A stretch of DNA of 37,356 nucleotides, from positions 1-37,356 of the forward strand of contig JADGBG010000016.1 of NCBI GenBank assembly GCA_015231605.1, in the 5' to 3' direction. Made by a program: the position numbers and the translations under genes. Below the pieces are notes generated by a model, which had not been told where the DNA came from, ran no database searches, and saw only the letters and a list, made by a program, of their open reading frames with translations. This DNA is from Alphaproteobacteria bacterium. GTDB taxonomy: Bacteria; Pseudomonadota; Alphaproteobacteria; Rhodospirillales; Magnetovibrionaceae. The stretch's first letter is position 1, and the number at the start of each line of letters is the position of its first letter. Positions 1-6,580 of the stretch are shown piece after piece.

Positions 1-2
1 GC

Positions 3-77
3 CACCCCGAAAACGAACGCGCCGACGAACTGGCAAGGGTGGCGGTGAAGGAGTTTAAAGACAGCCAGGTGATGTAG
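3..77 (+). CDS. rnhA: Ribonuclease HI, C-terminal end (partial)
   Basis: The window opens inside a gene. The frame from base 3 to the TAG at 75-77 reads HPENERADELARVAVKEF and a few more residues. The stretch HPENERADELA is the conserved C-terminal motif of bacterial RNase HI, whose His belongs to the active-site region. The enzyme cleaves the RNA strand of RNA-DNA hybrids, for example at R-loops and Okazaki primers. Only about 24 residues are visible, so domain integrity cannot be judged. The lipoprotein cluster begins about 90 bases downstream on the same strand. Confidence 0.85.
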   Translation, partial: HPENERADELARVAVKEFKDSQVM

Positions 78-165
78 GGGGGGCCTTTTCAGGGTTGACG
101 GATTGCGGGTGATGCCGGAAGGTTGTATGGCTCGACTGTCAACGCGTGAGGGAGAGAGCCACTTG

Positions 166-738
166 ATGCTCAATATTTCGAGGTTTCTGGTCAGGGGTGC
201 TGCCGTTTGCGCCTTTCTGGCACTGAGCGCGTGCGTCACGCCCAACGATCATGCCCTGAAAATCGGTGGTCCTCCTGTCGAGGATGGCGAGACGGTGTCG
301 GCTCTGCGTCAAATCCAATCCCGCCGCTTCGATACGCTCGACACGGAACGCCTAGTCAAGGCGGCCACGGCCACCATGCAGGACTTGGGCTTCAACATCT
401 CGGCCACGTCCACGGATTACGGGGTCATCGTCGGCGAAAAGGACCGGGACGCCATCGAAAACGATCAGGTCGCCGCTCAGGTGGCGCTGATGGTCATGTT
501 CGCTTTGATGGGATCCAACTATCAGGCGGTTTACGATGTCAGCCAAGTCATCAACGTATCCATGGTGGTGAACAAGAGCGGGGAAACCTCGTCGGTCGTG
601 CGCGTTATTTTCGACCGCCATATCACAAATAATCACGGCCATCTCTGGAAGTCCGAAGTGATCAAGGATCCGGATATCTATCAGCAATTCTTCGCCAAGC
701 TGGAAGCCGGCGCGTTTTTGGAGGCCAATGAGATATGA
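166..738 (+). CDS. Lipoprotein, paralogue 1 of a four-member cluster
   Basis: This is a 190-residue predicted lipoprotein. The start at 166 is preferred over 103 because GGGAGAG lies just upstream and because the product then begins with a standard lipoprotein signal peptide: Arg near the N terminus, a hydrophobic core and lipobox LSAC with Cys23. The mature part carries the pattern shared with three downstream genes: an SRRFDT-like block, then ATMQDLGF, then a C-terminal YQQFFAKLEAGAFLEANE block. An insert at about residues 105-125 (AAQVALMVMFALMGSNY) is hydrophobic and is absent from the paralogues. Its stop overlaps the next start (ATGA), so translation is probably coupled. Residue +2 after the Cys is Val, not Asp, which favours the outer membrane. 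No function is recognised. Confidence 0.85.
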   Translation: MLNISRFLVRGAAVCAFLALSACVTPNDHALKIGGPPVEDGETVSALRQIQSRRFDTLDTERLVKAATATMQDLGFNISATSTDYGVIVGEKDRDAIENDQVAAQVALMVMFALMGSNYQAVYDVSQVINVSMVVNKSGETSSVVRVIFDRHITNNHGHLWKSEVIKDPDIYQQFFAKLEAGAFLEANEI

Positions 739-1244
739 TCAGGAATTCTCTTGGCGCGGGCGCGTTGATCCTCGCCGCCTTTTCCCTGATGGGCTGCCAG
801 ACGGACGAGGTAATCCTGTCCAAGAAGGGCGCTTTGGAACTGCGCAACATGCAGAGCCGGGTGTACGAAACGGGTGATCAAAGCAAAGTCTACCGTGCGG
901 TACTATCCGTCATGCAGGACTTGGGCTACGCCATCACGACGGTGGAGCCGGAAGCGGGCGTGGTGTCCGGCAACAAGCTGGCGCTGCTGGACTTGACCGC
1001 GGCGATCAACGAAAAACAGGACGAGCGCACCGTGGTGCGGGCCAACGCCATCGTGCGCACGCATTACCAGCAGCCCCGCCATCAGGTGGACAGCGCCGAA
1101 TTCTATCAACAACGCTTTTTTGAGCCGCTGTCCCAGGCCCTGTTTCTGGACGCGCTCTATGACGAAGACCCCGCCCCGGCCGAAGAAGTCGTGAACGCCG
1201 GCGATCAAAAGACCCCGGAAGAGACGAGGAGCAACGATCAATGA
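735..1244 (+). CDS. Lipoprotein, paralogue 2
   Basis: This is a 169-residue lipoprotein whose ATG overlaps the previous stop by four bases. The signal peptide ends in lipobox LMGC (Cys21). The mature region keeps the family blocks: MQSRVYETGD, SVMQDLGYAI, a GVVSGNK turn, and a final FYQQRFFEPLSQALFLDAL. It differs from its siblings in carrying a polar, acidic C-terminal extension after that block (about 25 residues rich in Glu, Asp and Pro). Its function is unknown. Membership of the same family as the neighbours is clear from the conserved order and spacing of blocks. It is probably an outer-membrane-anchored periplasmic protein. Confidence 0.85.
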   Translation: MIRNSLGAGALILAAFSLMGCQTDEVILSKKGALELRNMQSRVYETGDQSKVYRAVLSVMQDLGYAITTVEPEAGVVSGNKLALLDLTAAINEKQDERTVVRANAIVRTHYQQPRHQVDSAEFYQQRFFEPLSQALFLDALYDEDPAPAEEVVNAGDQKTPEETRSNDQ

Positions 1245-1717
1245 CGAAGCATGCAACGAAGGTCCTGGCCCTCGCGGCCTTGGCTGCCGTGACGGCCCTG
1301 GGGGGATGCAAGTCCGTGCAGGAACACATGTCCGCCGTGAACGAAGCCAACGCCAAGGACGAAAAACTCACCGTCGGAACCGTGCAGCGGGAAATCAAGG
1401 TTGGAATGTCGTCCGCCGAGGTGGTGGCCGTACTGGGCTCTCCCAACATGGTGACCACCGACAGCCAGCGCCGGGAAAACTGGGTGTACGACAAGATTTC
1501 CACCCAGACCGCATATTCCACCTCGTCCGGGGGGGTGAGCGCCCTGATCCTGGGCGGCGCCATCGTCGGCAACGGCGTGGTCGGCGGCGGCGCGGGGCCG
1601 TCCTATTCCAGTTCCACCGGCGCGGCGCAGACGTCTCAGCGCACCTTGACCATCATCATCAAGTACGACGAAAATAGCCTGGTTCGCGACTTCGCCTACC
1701 GCTATAGCAGCTTCTGA
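1241..1717 (+). CDS. SmpA/OmlA (BamE-like)-domain lipoprotein
   Basis: This is a 158-residue lipoprotein with lipobox LGGC (Cys23), starting in the ATGA overlap with the previous gene. The central part (VQREIKVGMSSAEVVAVLGSP, followed by ENWVYDK) matches the SmpA/OmlA fold seen in BamE and other small outer-membrane lipoproteins: a K-x-GMS-x-x-E-V-x-x-x-LG-x-P helix-turn motif, then a W-x-Y strand. A Gly/Ser-rich low-complexity loop follows (about residues 88-130), then a TLTIIIKYDENSLVRDFAYRYSSF strand pair. It is unlike the four flanking paralogues, so the cluster combines one BamE-like scaffold lipoprotein with four members of another family. A role in envelope assembly or maintenance is inferred. 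It is probably not the housekeeping BamE, which usually stands alone. Confidence 0.8.
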   Translation: MTKHATKVLALAALAAVTALGGCKSVQEHMSAVNEANAKDEKLTVGTVQREIKVGMSSAEVVAVLGSPNMVTTDSQRRENWVYDKISTQTAYSTSSGGVSALILGGAIVGNGVVGGGAGPSYSSSTGAAQTSQRTLTIIIKYDENSLVRDFAYRYSSF

Positions 1718-2202
1718 TGATGTTCAAAGTCCCGCCTTTTGTCCTTTTGATCCCTCTCTCCGCCGTCGCGGCGCTGTCGGGCTGTCAACAGACCACCCCG
1801 ACGGCGGCGCTCACCACCGCCATGACGGCGTCCGAGACGCGCCAGATGACCGGCCGCCGTTTCGACATCAACGACGAAAGGGCGGTTCTGACGTCCATCG
1901 TTCAGTTGCTGCAGGACCTCGGCTACAAGGTGGGCGAGACGGACGTGAAGGCCGGCCTGGTGACGGGCACGAAAGGGGCGGAGGAGGTGGTGACCTACTA
2001 CGGCTCCATCATTCGCGTTACCGTAACCACCACGCCGATCCGGGACAAAGGCGGCATTCAGGTGCGCGCCACCTTCCAGGACATCGTGCAGGCGCGCGAT
2101 CCCCGCTACACCTATGCCCGGTCCACCGTCGGACCGGAAGTCTATCAACAATTTTTCGACCGGCTCGCCCAGTCTTTGTTTCTGGAGGCGCACGACATAT
2201 GA
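1717..2202 (+). CDS. Lipoprotein, paralogue 3
   Basis: This is a 161-residue lipoprotein whose start overlaps the preceding stop by one base (TGATG). The signal peptide ends LSGC (Cys23). The family blocks are present: TGRRFDINDE, VQLLQDLGYKV, GLVTGTKG, and the terminal YQQFFDRLAQSLFLEAHDI, which is almost identical to the last gene of the cluster. The middle of the protein (IIRVTVTTTPIRDKGGIQVRATFQDIV when read in pieces) alternates polar and hydrophobic residues, as expected for beta strands. Function is unknown. The close match of C-terminal blocks to the next gene suggests the last two genes are the most recent duplicates. Confidence 0.85.
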   Translation: MMFKVPPFVLLIPLSAVAALSGCQQTTPTAALTTAMTASETRQMTGRRFDINDERAVLTSIVQLLQDLGYKVGETDVKAGLVTGTKGAEEVVTYYGSIIRVTVTTTPIRDKGGIQVRATFQDIVQARDPRYTYARSTVGPEVYQQFFDRLAQSLFLEAHDI

Positions 2203-2627
2203 AACATCCCGTGGTCCGGATTTTCGCACCGATCCTCGCCGCCGTGGCCTTGGCCGGTTGCCAGGCCGATTCGCGCCAGCAGATCCTGCACATGGATAAG
2301 AGCCAGGTGGCATTACGTTCGGCGCAGTCGCGCGCATTCGACACCGCCGACACGGAACTCACGGTACGGACCATCATCGCCACTCTGCAGGACTTAGGCT
2401 TCACCGTCGACAAGGTGGATCAGACCTTGGGCTTGGTGAGCGCCACCAAGGCTGGGAACTACGTGATGAAAATGACCGTGACGGCGCGTCCCCGGGGCGT
2501 TGACCAGATCGTCGTGCGCGCCAGCGCCCAACACAACCTGACCGCCGTCAGCGACGTGGCCCCGTATCAGCAGTTTTTCGACAGTCTAGCCCAATCCCTG
2601 TTCCTGGAAGCCCACGACGTGATTTGA
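2199..2627 (+). CDS. Lipoprotein, paralogue 4, last of the cluster
   Basis: This is a 142-residue lipoprotein starting in an ATGA overlap, with lipobox LAGC (Cys21). It has the compact version of the family: SQSRAFDTADTEL-like block, IATLQDLGFTV, GLVSATKAG, and PYQQFFDSLAQSLFLEAHDV at the end. It is the shortest member and may show the minimal domain of about 115 residues. A perfect 12-bp inverted repeat 25 bases after the stop probably ends the transcript of all five genes. Role unknown. Confidence 0.85.
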   Translation: MKHPVVRIFAPILAAVALAGCQADSRQQILHMDKSQVALRSAQSRAFDTADTELTVRTIIATLQDLGFTVDKVDQTLGLVSATKAGNYVMKMTVTARPRGVDQIVVRASAQHNLTAVSDVAPYQQFFDSLAQSLFLEAHDVI

Positions 2628-2651
2628 TGTTTGGGGCGAAACGCGCAATAC

Positions 2652-2686
2652 GAAACGGGGTCCTCCTTGCGGATGGACCCCGTTTC
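2652..2686. terminator. Hairpin between convergent genes, probable terminator
   Basis: A perfect 12-bp inverted repeat, GAAACGGGGTCC (2652-2663) and GGACCCCGTTTC (2675-2686), encloses an 11-base loop. It lies between the stop of the lipoprotein cluster and the stop of the leftward small secreted protein gene. It could therefore serve both strands. The T tracts on either side are weak (TTTCTC on the plus strand). Confidence 0.7.
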
Positions 2687-2709
2687 TCTGGGTGCGTGGG
2701 CTCGCCGAT

Positions 2710-2991
2710 CTATTTCTTGCCTTTGCCCTTGGGCATGTCCTTGCCCATGGCTTTCATGGTGTCGCCGCGCTCCTGGGCGCGGGTTTGCACTTCCTCGCGG
2801 TAGCGGTTCTGCATCTGCTGGCGGTCTTCCTTGGAGGCGTCCTTCATGGAGCCGCGCATCTGATCGCGTTCCTCGGCGGAAAACATTTTGCGGGAATCGC
2901 CTTGTTCCTTGTCCTTGGCCAAACCGATAGACGGCTGGGAAAGCGCAAGGCCAAGTCCCAAAAGGTAAGCCGTAAGGATGGAAGTGCGCAT
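2710..2991 (-). CDS. Small secreted, highly charged protein
   Basis: This is a 93-residue protein with an N-terminal signal peptide (about residues 1-25: MRTSILTAYLLGLGLALSQP, then IGLA before KDKEQ). The mature part is almost entirely charged and polar, with many Glu/Lys/Arg/Gln/Met residues and no Cys, and is predicted to be helical (SAEERDQMRGSMKDASKEDR). It ends in a Lys/Gly tail (KGKGKK). No family is recognised. The helical, Met- and Gln-rich layout loosely recalls small Spy/CpxP-type periplasmic proteins, but no LTxxQ motif is visible. A perfect CRP-type palindrome lies about 60 bases upstream of its start, so it may be under catabolite or redox control. Confidence 0.7.
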   Translation of the reverse strand: MRTSILTAYLLGLGLALSQPSIGLAKDKEQGDSRKMFSAEERDQMRGSMKDASKEDRQQMQNRYREEVQTRAQERGDTMKAMGKDMPKGKGKK

Positions 2992-3051
2992 GGTCGGGGC
3001 CCTCGCGGTGAAATCTTGAGGAACACCCTAGCGTATGAGGTCCGGGATGGC

Positions 3052-3067
3052 TGTGACGAACGTCACA
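3052..3067. promoter_or_regulatory. CRP-like palindrome TGTGA-N6-TCACA
   Basis: TGTGACGAACGTCACA is a perfect match to the CRP/CAP half-site layout (TGTGA, six bases, TCACA). It lies about 60 bases upstream of the leftward small secreted protein gene and just downstream of the peroxiredoxin stop. Position and symmetry suggest a Crp/Fnr-family operator. The regulator is unknown. Confidence 0.5.
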
Positions 3068-3076
3068 CCGTGGGGA

Positions 3077-3559
3077 TTAGAGTTTGGACAGCTGGATTTC
3101 CGCACCGGACACTTCAAACTTTCCGGGTTGCTCGATGTCGAGGGAGGTCACCACGCCGTCCACCACCACCATGGCGAAACGTCGCGAGCGCACGCCGAGA
3201 CCGGCCGAGGACAAGTCGACGTCCAGCCCCATTTCGGCGGTGAGTTCGCCGTTGCCGTCGGACACCATGCGCACCTTACCGGTCGCGCCCGAGACCTTGC
3301 CCCACGCGGCCATGACGAACGGGTCGTTGACGGCGAAGCAGACGATGTCATCCACGCCGCGTTCCTTGAACCGGTCGGCCAGCTTGATGAATCCGGGCAG
3401 GTGCAGGTGCGTGCAAGTGGGGGTGTACGCGCCGGGAACCCCGAACAGGACCACGGTCTTGCCGGCGAACAATTCCGAGGTGAGCAGGTCCCGGGGGCCG
3501 TCGGCCGTCATTTCGAACAGGGTGGCGGCGGGAATGCGGTCGCCGGTCTGGATGGGCAT
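3077..3559 (-). CDS. Peroxiredoxin, Prx5/AhpC-TSA redoxin type
   Basis: This is a 160-residue thiol peroxidase that reduces hydrogen peroxide and organic peroxides. The ATG at 3559 begins MPIQTGDRIP, which is the normal N terminus of this family; the frame is open further upstream but that part is a shadow of the next gene. GGAG lies about ten bases upstream of the start. The peroxidatic Cys49 sits in VPGAYTPTCT, the PGAFTPTCS-type motif of Prx5. A second Cys (Cys74 in DIVCFAVNDP) is at the position seen in bacterial Prx5 relatives. The length is typical. It lies 65 bases downstream of the DsbD-like reductase gene on the same strand, so a shared thiol-redox function is plausible. Confidence 0.93.
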   Translation of the reverse strand: MPIQTGDRIPAATLFEMTADGPRDLLTSELFAGKTVVLFGVPGAYTPTCTHLHLPGFIKLADRFKERGVDDIVCFAVNDPFVMAAWGKVSGATGKVRMVSDGNGELTAEMGLDVDLSSAGLGVRSRRFAMVVVDGVVTSLDIEQPGKFEVSGAEIQLSKL

Positions 3560-3624
3560 GGGGTGGGTCTCCGTGTGAAAGGTGTCGTTTCCGCAGGTGG
3601 GGCGGGGCGTCCGCGATTTCAATG

Positions 3625-5760
3625 TCACCTGGCCGCGTCGAGCGCGCCGAGAACCTCGCTCTCGCTTAACAGTTCGGGCAGCGCGATGCCGTCCGGCGCG
3701 CCCGGCCCGTACACCGCGTTGAACGGGATGCCATAGCGGCCGAACGACGCCAGATACGCCGTCACCGCCGCGTCGGGGCGGGTCCAGTCGGCCTGCATGG
3801 CGATCACGCCAGGAGACTTGAGGCGCGTCAGCACGGCGTCCGCGCTCACCACCACGGCCTTGTTGACCTTGCAGGTGATGCACCATTCGGCGGTGACGTC
3901 GACGAACACCACCCGCCCGGCCCGCACATGGTCCCGGATGGCGTGCAGGTCGAACGGCCGCCACAGGCCTTCCAGCTTGACGTCGCCCGCCGTGGGCGCG
4001 GGGCCGTTGCCGACCGCGCTGGGGGCGGCGAAGGCCAGGGCCGCCAGCACCGCCACGGCGCCCCAGTCCATGCGTCCGTATTTGTGGTGCATGCGCTTGT
4101 GCACATACAAAATAACCGCGATTGCAATCAGCAATCCGCCGATGGCGGCGGCGGCCATGTGGTCCACCTGCGCCGCCAGCACCACAACCAGCCACGCCCC
4201 GGTGCCCGCCAGGGCGAAGCCCAGCACGCGGCGCAGCGTCACCATCCAGCGGCCCGGGCGCGGCATCTTGGTCGCCAGCTTGGGATACAACGCGACCAGC
4301 AGGTACGGAACGGCCAGGCCGAGGCCCAGCGCGATGAAGATGGCGACAATCTCGAACACGCCGCGTGCCAGCGCGAACCCGACGGCGGTGCCCAGGAACG
4401 GCGCGGAACAGGGCGTCGCCAACAGGGTCGCCAGCGCGCCGCTCATGAAGTGCGATCCCAGACCATGCACATGGGCCGTTCCGGCCCCGATTTCGGACAC
4501 CGCGTCGGGCAGCGCCACTTCGAAGAAGCCCCACATGTTGCACGCGAACAGCGTCACCACCAACGCCATGGACACCAGGAACCACGGGTGCTGGAACTGG
4601 ATGCCCCAACCGATGGCCATGCCGAGTTCCTTCAGCACCACCAGCGCCGCCGCCAGCACCAGGAACGAGGCAATGATCCCGGCGGCGCTGGCGAGGAAGC
4701 TGAGCCGCACGGTGCGCGGTTTCGCGCCGCCGTGGCTGACCACGCCCAGCAGTTTGATCGACAGCACCGGCAGCACGCAGGGCATCAGATTGAGAATCAA
4801 CCCGCCCAGCACCGCCAGCCCCAGCATCGCCAGCAGCGACGGCCCCGCGGGCGCGGTCTTGGGTTGGGCATCCGTCAGGGCCAGCATGTCCCCGGTGGCG
4901 GGCGCCGGGGTGGCGGTGAATTCCGCCCCCACCGGGGCGTCGGCGAGGGTCAGGGTCAAGGCGACGGCCGTCAGCGGCGCTTTCAGCGCGCTTAGCCCCT
5001 CCACGGGTACGGACAAAAGCGCCATCTTGCCGTCCTCGCCGATCGCCACGGCGGGTTTGGCGAACGCCAGCGGGGCGGGGCCTTCGATGAACACGTCCGG
5101 AGCGCTGAATCCCTGCCGGGCGGTGGCGGAGACGTAAAGCATTCCCCGGTCCGGGTCGGCTTCGTCCGCCTTGAACTGAACGGCGTCCAGCGCCAGACCC
5201 ACCGTGTCCCCCGCGCCGGGGACCAGGGATTGATAGCGGTTGATCAGGTGCGCCTCGTCCGACGGGGCGCCGGGACCCGCGGGCAGGGCGATGGACAGCG
5301 TGGCGTCATAGGGGATGCACAACTCCGCGCAGGCCAGATAACTCACTTCTGCCGTGAACGTCATGGGCTGTCCCGGCGTTTCCAGGGCGACCGTCAGCGG
5401 CAGGACGGTTTCTTCGGTGTATCCCAGGGTCTCGATGCCGAGGATGGAAAAGCGTTCCGGCAAAGGCCAGGCGATGTCGACGGCCTTGACGTTTTCGGAC
5501 CCACTCCAACTCAGGGACGGCGGAAAGCCGGCGTCGCCCGGGGTGCGCCAATAGATTTTCCAGTGGTCGTTCAGTTGGAAATGCAGCCCCAATTTCACCT
5601 GGGGTCCGCCGCCGACGGCGTCGGACTGGCTGATCAGGCGCATGGCCGTGTGTTCCGTCTTCGCCCATGCGCCGCTCGCCGCCTGGGACGGTCCGGACCA
5701 CAGGGACAGGGCGCATATCAGGGCGAAAACAGCGTAGGCAAATCGGGGCAGGAGTCTCAT
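3625..5760 (-). CDS. Thiol:disulfide interchange protein, DsbD/ScsB-like
   Basis: This is a 711-residue inner-membrane protein that passes reducing power from the cytoplasm to periplasmic thiol proteins. In order there is a signal peptide (about 1-27, ending SQAASG), a large periplasmic DsbD-alpha-like/ScsB-type domain with a Cys pair (CAELC, about residue 145), a polytopic DsbD-beta core with conserved Cys motifs (MPCVLPVLSIKLL and TPCSAPFLGTAVGF), and a C-terminal thioredoxin domain with WCITC (Cys627/Cys630). The long N-terminal domain with HWKIYWRTPGDAGFPP is the ScsB/alphaproteobacterial form, so a strict dsbD label is avoided. It is transcribed towards the peroxiredoxin gene and is divergent from yqgE. 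Confidence 0.92.
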   Translation of the reverse strand: MRLLPRFAYAVFALICALSLWSGPSQAASGAWAKTEHTAMRLISQSDAVGGGPQVKLGLHFQLNDHWKIYWRTPGDAGFPPSLSWSGSENVKAVDIAWPLPERFSILGIETLGYTEETVLPLTVALETPGQPMTFTAEVSYLACAELCIPYDATLSIALPAGPGAPSDEAHLINRYQSLVPGAGDTVGLALDAVQFKADEADPDRGMLYVSATARQGFSAPDVFIEGPAPLAFAKPAVAIGEDGKMALLSVPVEGLSALKAPLTAVALTLTLADAPVGAEFTATPAPATGDMLALTDAQPKTAPAGPSLLAMLGLAVLGGLILNLMPCVLPVLSIKLLGVVSHGGAKPRTVRLSFLASAAGIIASFLVLAAALVVLKELGMAIGWGIQFQHPWFLVSMALVVTLFACNMWGFFEVALPDAVSEIGAGTAHVHGLGSHFMSGALATLLATPCSAPFLGTAVGFALARGVFEIVAIFIALGLGLAVPYLLVALYPKLATKMPRPGRWMVTLRRVLGFALAGTGAWLVVVLAAQVDHMAAAAIGGLLIAIAVILYVHKRMHHKYGRMDWGAVAVLAALAFAAPSAVGNGPAPTAGDVKLEGLWRPFDLHAIRDHVRAGRVVFVDVTAEWCITCKVNKAVVVSADAVLTRLKSPGVIAMQADWTRPDAAVTAYLASFGRYGIPFNAVYGPGAPDGIALPELLSESEVLGALDAAR

Positions 5761-5895
5761 TGGGACAGTGTAGCGTTTTTAGAAAAAAGGTTAAGGGCAA
5801 TTGCGTCCGCATCTGGTTTTTGCGTCCGCCTTGGCCTATGGTTTGACGAGGGCCGCGCCATCGGGCGGCGGAAAAAGACGGGACATCCGGGCGAT

Positions 5896-6471
5896 ATGAC
5901 CATTTTGACCTCCGACACCCCCTATCTGGCCGGCCATCTTCTGGTCGCCATGCCGGGCATGACGGATCCCCGATTCACCAAGACGGTTATTTACTTGTGC
6001 GCCCACAACGAGGAAGGCGCCATGGGGTTGGTCATCAACCAGCCCATGGAGGACCTGACCTTTCCCGATCTGTTGGAACAGTTGGGCATGTTCATCACCG
6101 ATCCCGCCGCCAACATCGAAATCCAGACCGGCGGGCCCGTGGAACAGGGGCGGGGCTTCGTGCTGCACAGCCCCGACTATCTGCACGACACCTCCATGGT
6201 GGTGGATGAATCCGTGGTGATGACCGGCACGTTGGACATCCTGCGCGCCATCGCCGAGGGCCACGGACCCAAGCGCCGTCTGTTGGCGTTGGGCTACGCG
6301 GGGTGGGGGCCCGGGCAGTTGGACCGGGAAATTCTGCAAAACGGCTGGCTCAGCGTGCCCGCCGACCCCGACATCGTTTTCGATGACGATTTGGAGCATA
6401 AGTGGCTGCGCGCCTTGGCGAAACTGGGGATCGACCTGAGCTTGTTGTCGGAAGAAGCCGGCCATGCGTGA
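5896..6471 (+). CDS. yqgE: YqgE/AlgH family protein
   Basis: This is a 191-residue cytosolic protein of the UPF0301/YqgE (AlgH) family. The ATG at 5896 begins MTILTSDTPYLAGHLLVAMPGM, the expected start. Family blocks follow in order: MTDPRFTKTVIYLCAHNEEGAMGLVINQP, a GGPVEQGRGFVLHSP block, and GYAGWGPGQLDREI near the C terminus. Its molecular role is unsettled: a link to alginate regulation was proposed in Pseudomonas, and structures show a conserved fold without a clear active site. The frame stays open 666 bases upstream, but that part lies antisense to the DsbD-like gene. Confidence 0.93.
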   Translation: MTILTSDTPYLAGHLLVAMPGMTDPRFTKTVIYLCAHNEEGAMGLVINQPMEDLTFPDLLEQLGMFITDPAANIEIQTGGPVEQGRGFVLHSPDYLHDTSMVVDESVVMTGTLDILRAIAEGHGPKRRLLALGYAGWGPGQLDREILQNGWLSVPADPDIVFDDDLEHKWLRALAKLGIDLSLLSEEAGHA

Positions 6472-6522
6472 GCCAGTGTGACATTTTTTAGTTGGGAAAG
6501 GCCGCGCGGGACATTACTCTTC

Positions 6523-6548
6523 CCTAATATGTGGGCCTAATATGTGGG
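6523..6548. repeat. Tandem 13-bp direct repeat before sensor kinase gene
   Basis: CCTAATATGTGGG occurs twice with no spacer (6523-6535 and 6536-6548), ending 32 bases before the ATG of the sensor kinase gene. It could be a slippage duplication or a pair of protein-binding half sites. AATAT is the only AT-rich stretch here. Confidence 0.6.
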
Positions 6549-6580
6549 TGTGTTGGGGCTGGACGGGACGATAAGAGCCG

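Noticed and set aside
3797-5137. Long rightward open frames antisense to the DsbD-like gene
   Set aside because: Composition is Ser/Thr/Ala/Arg-rich and has no domain; the leftward gene is clearly the real one with conserved motifs. High GC gives long shadow frames.
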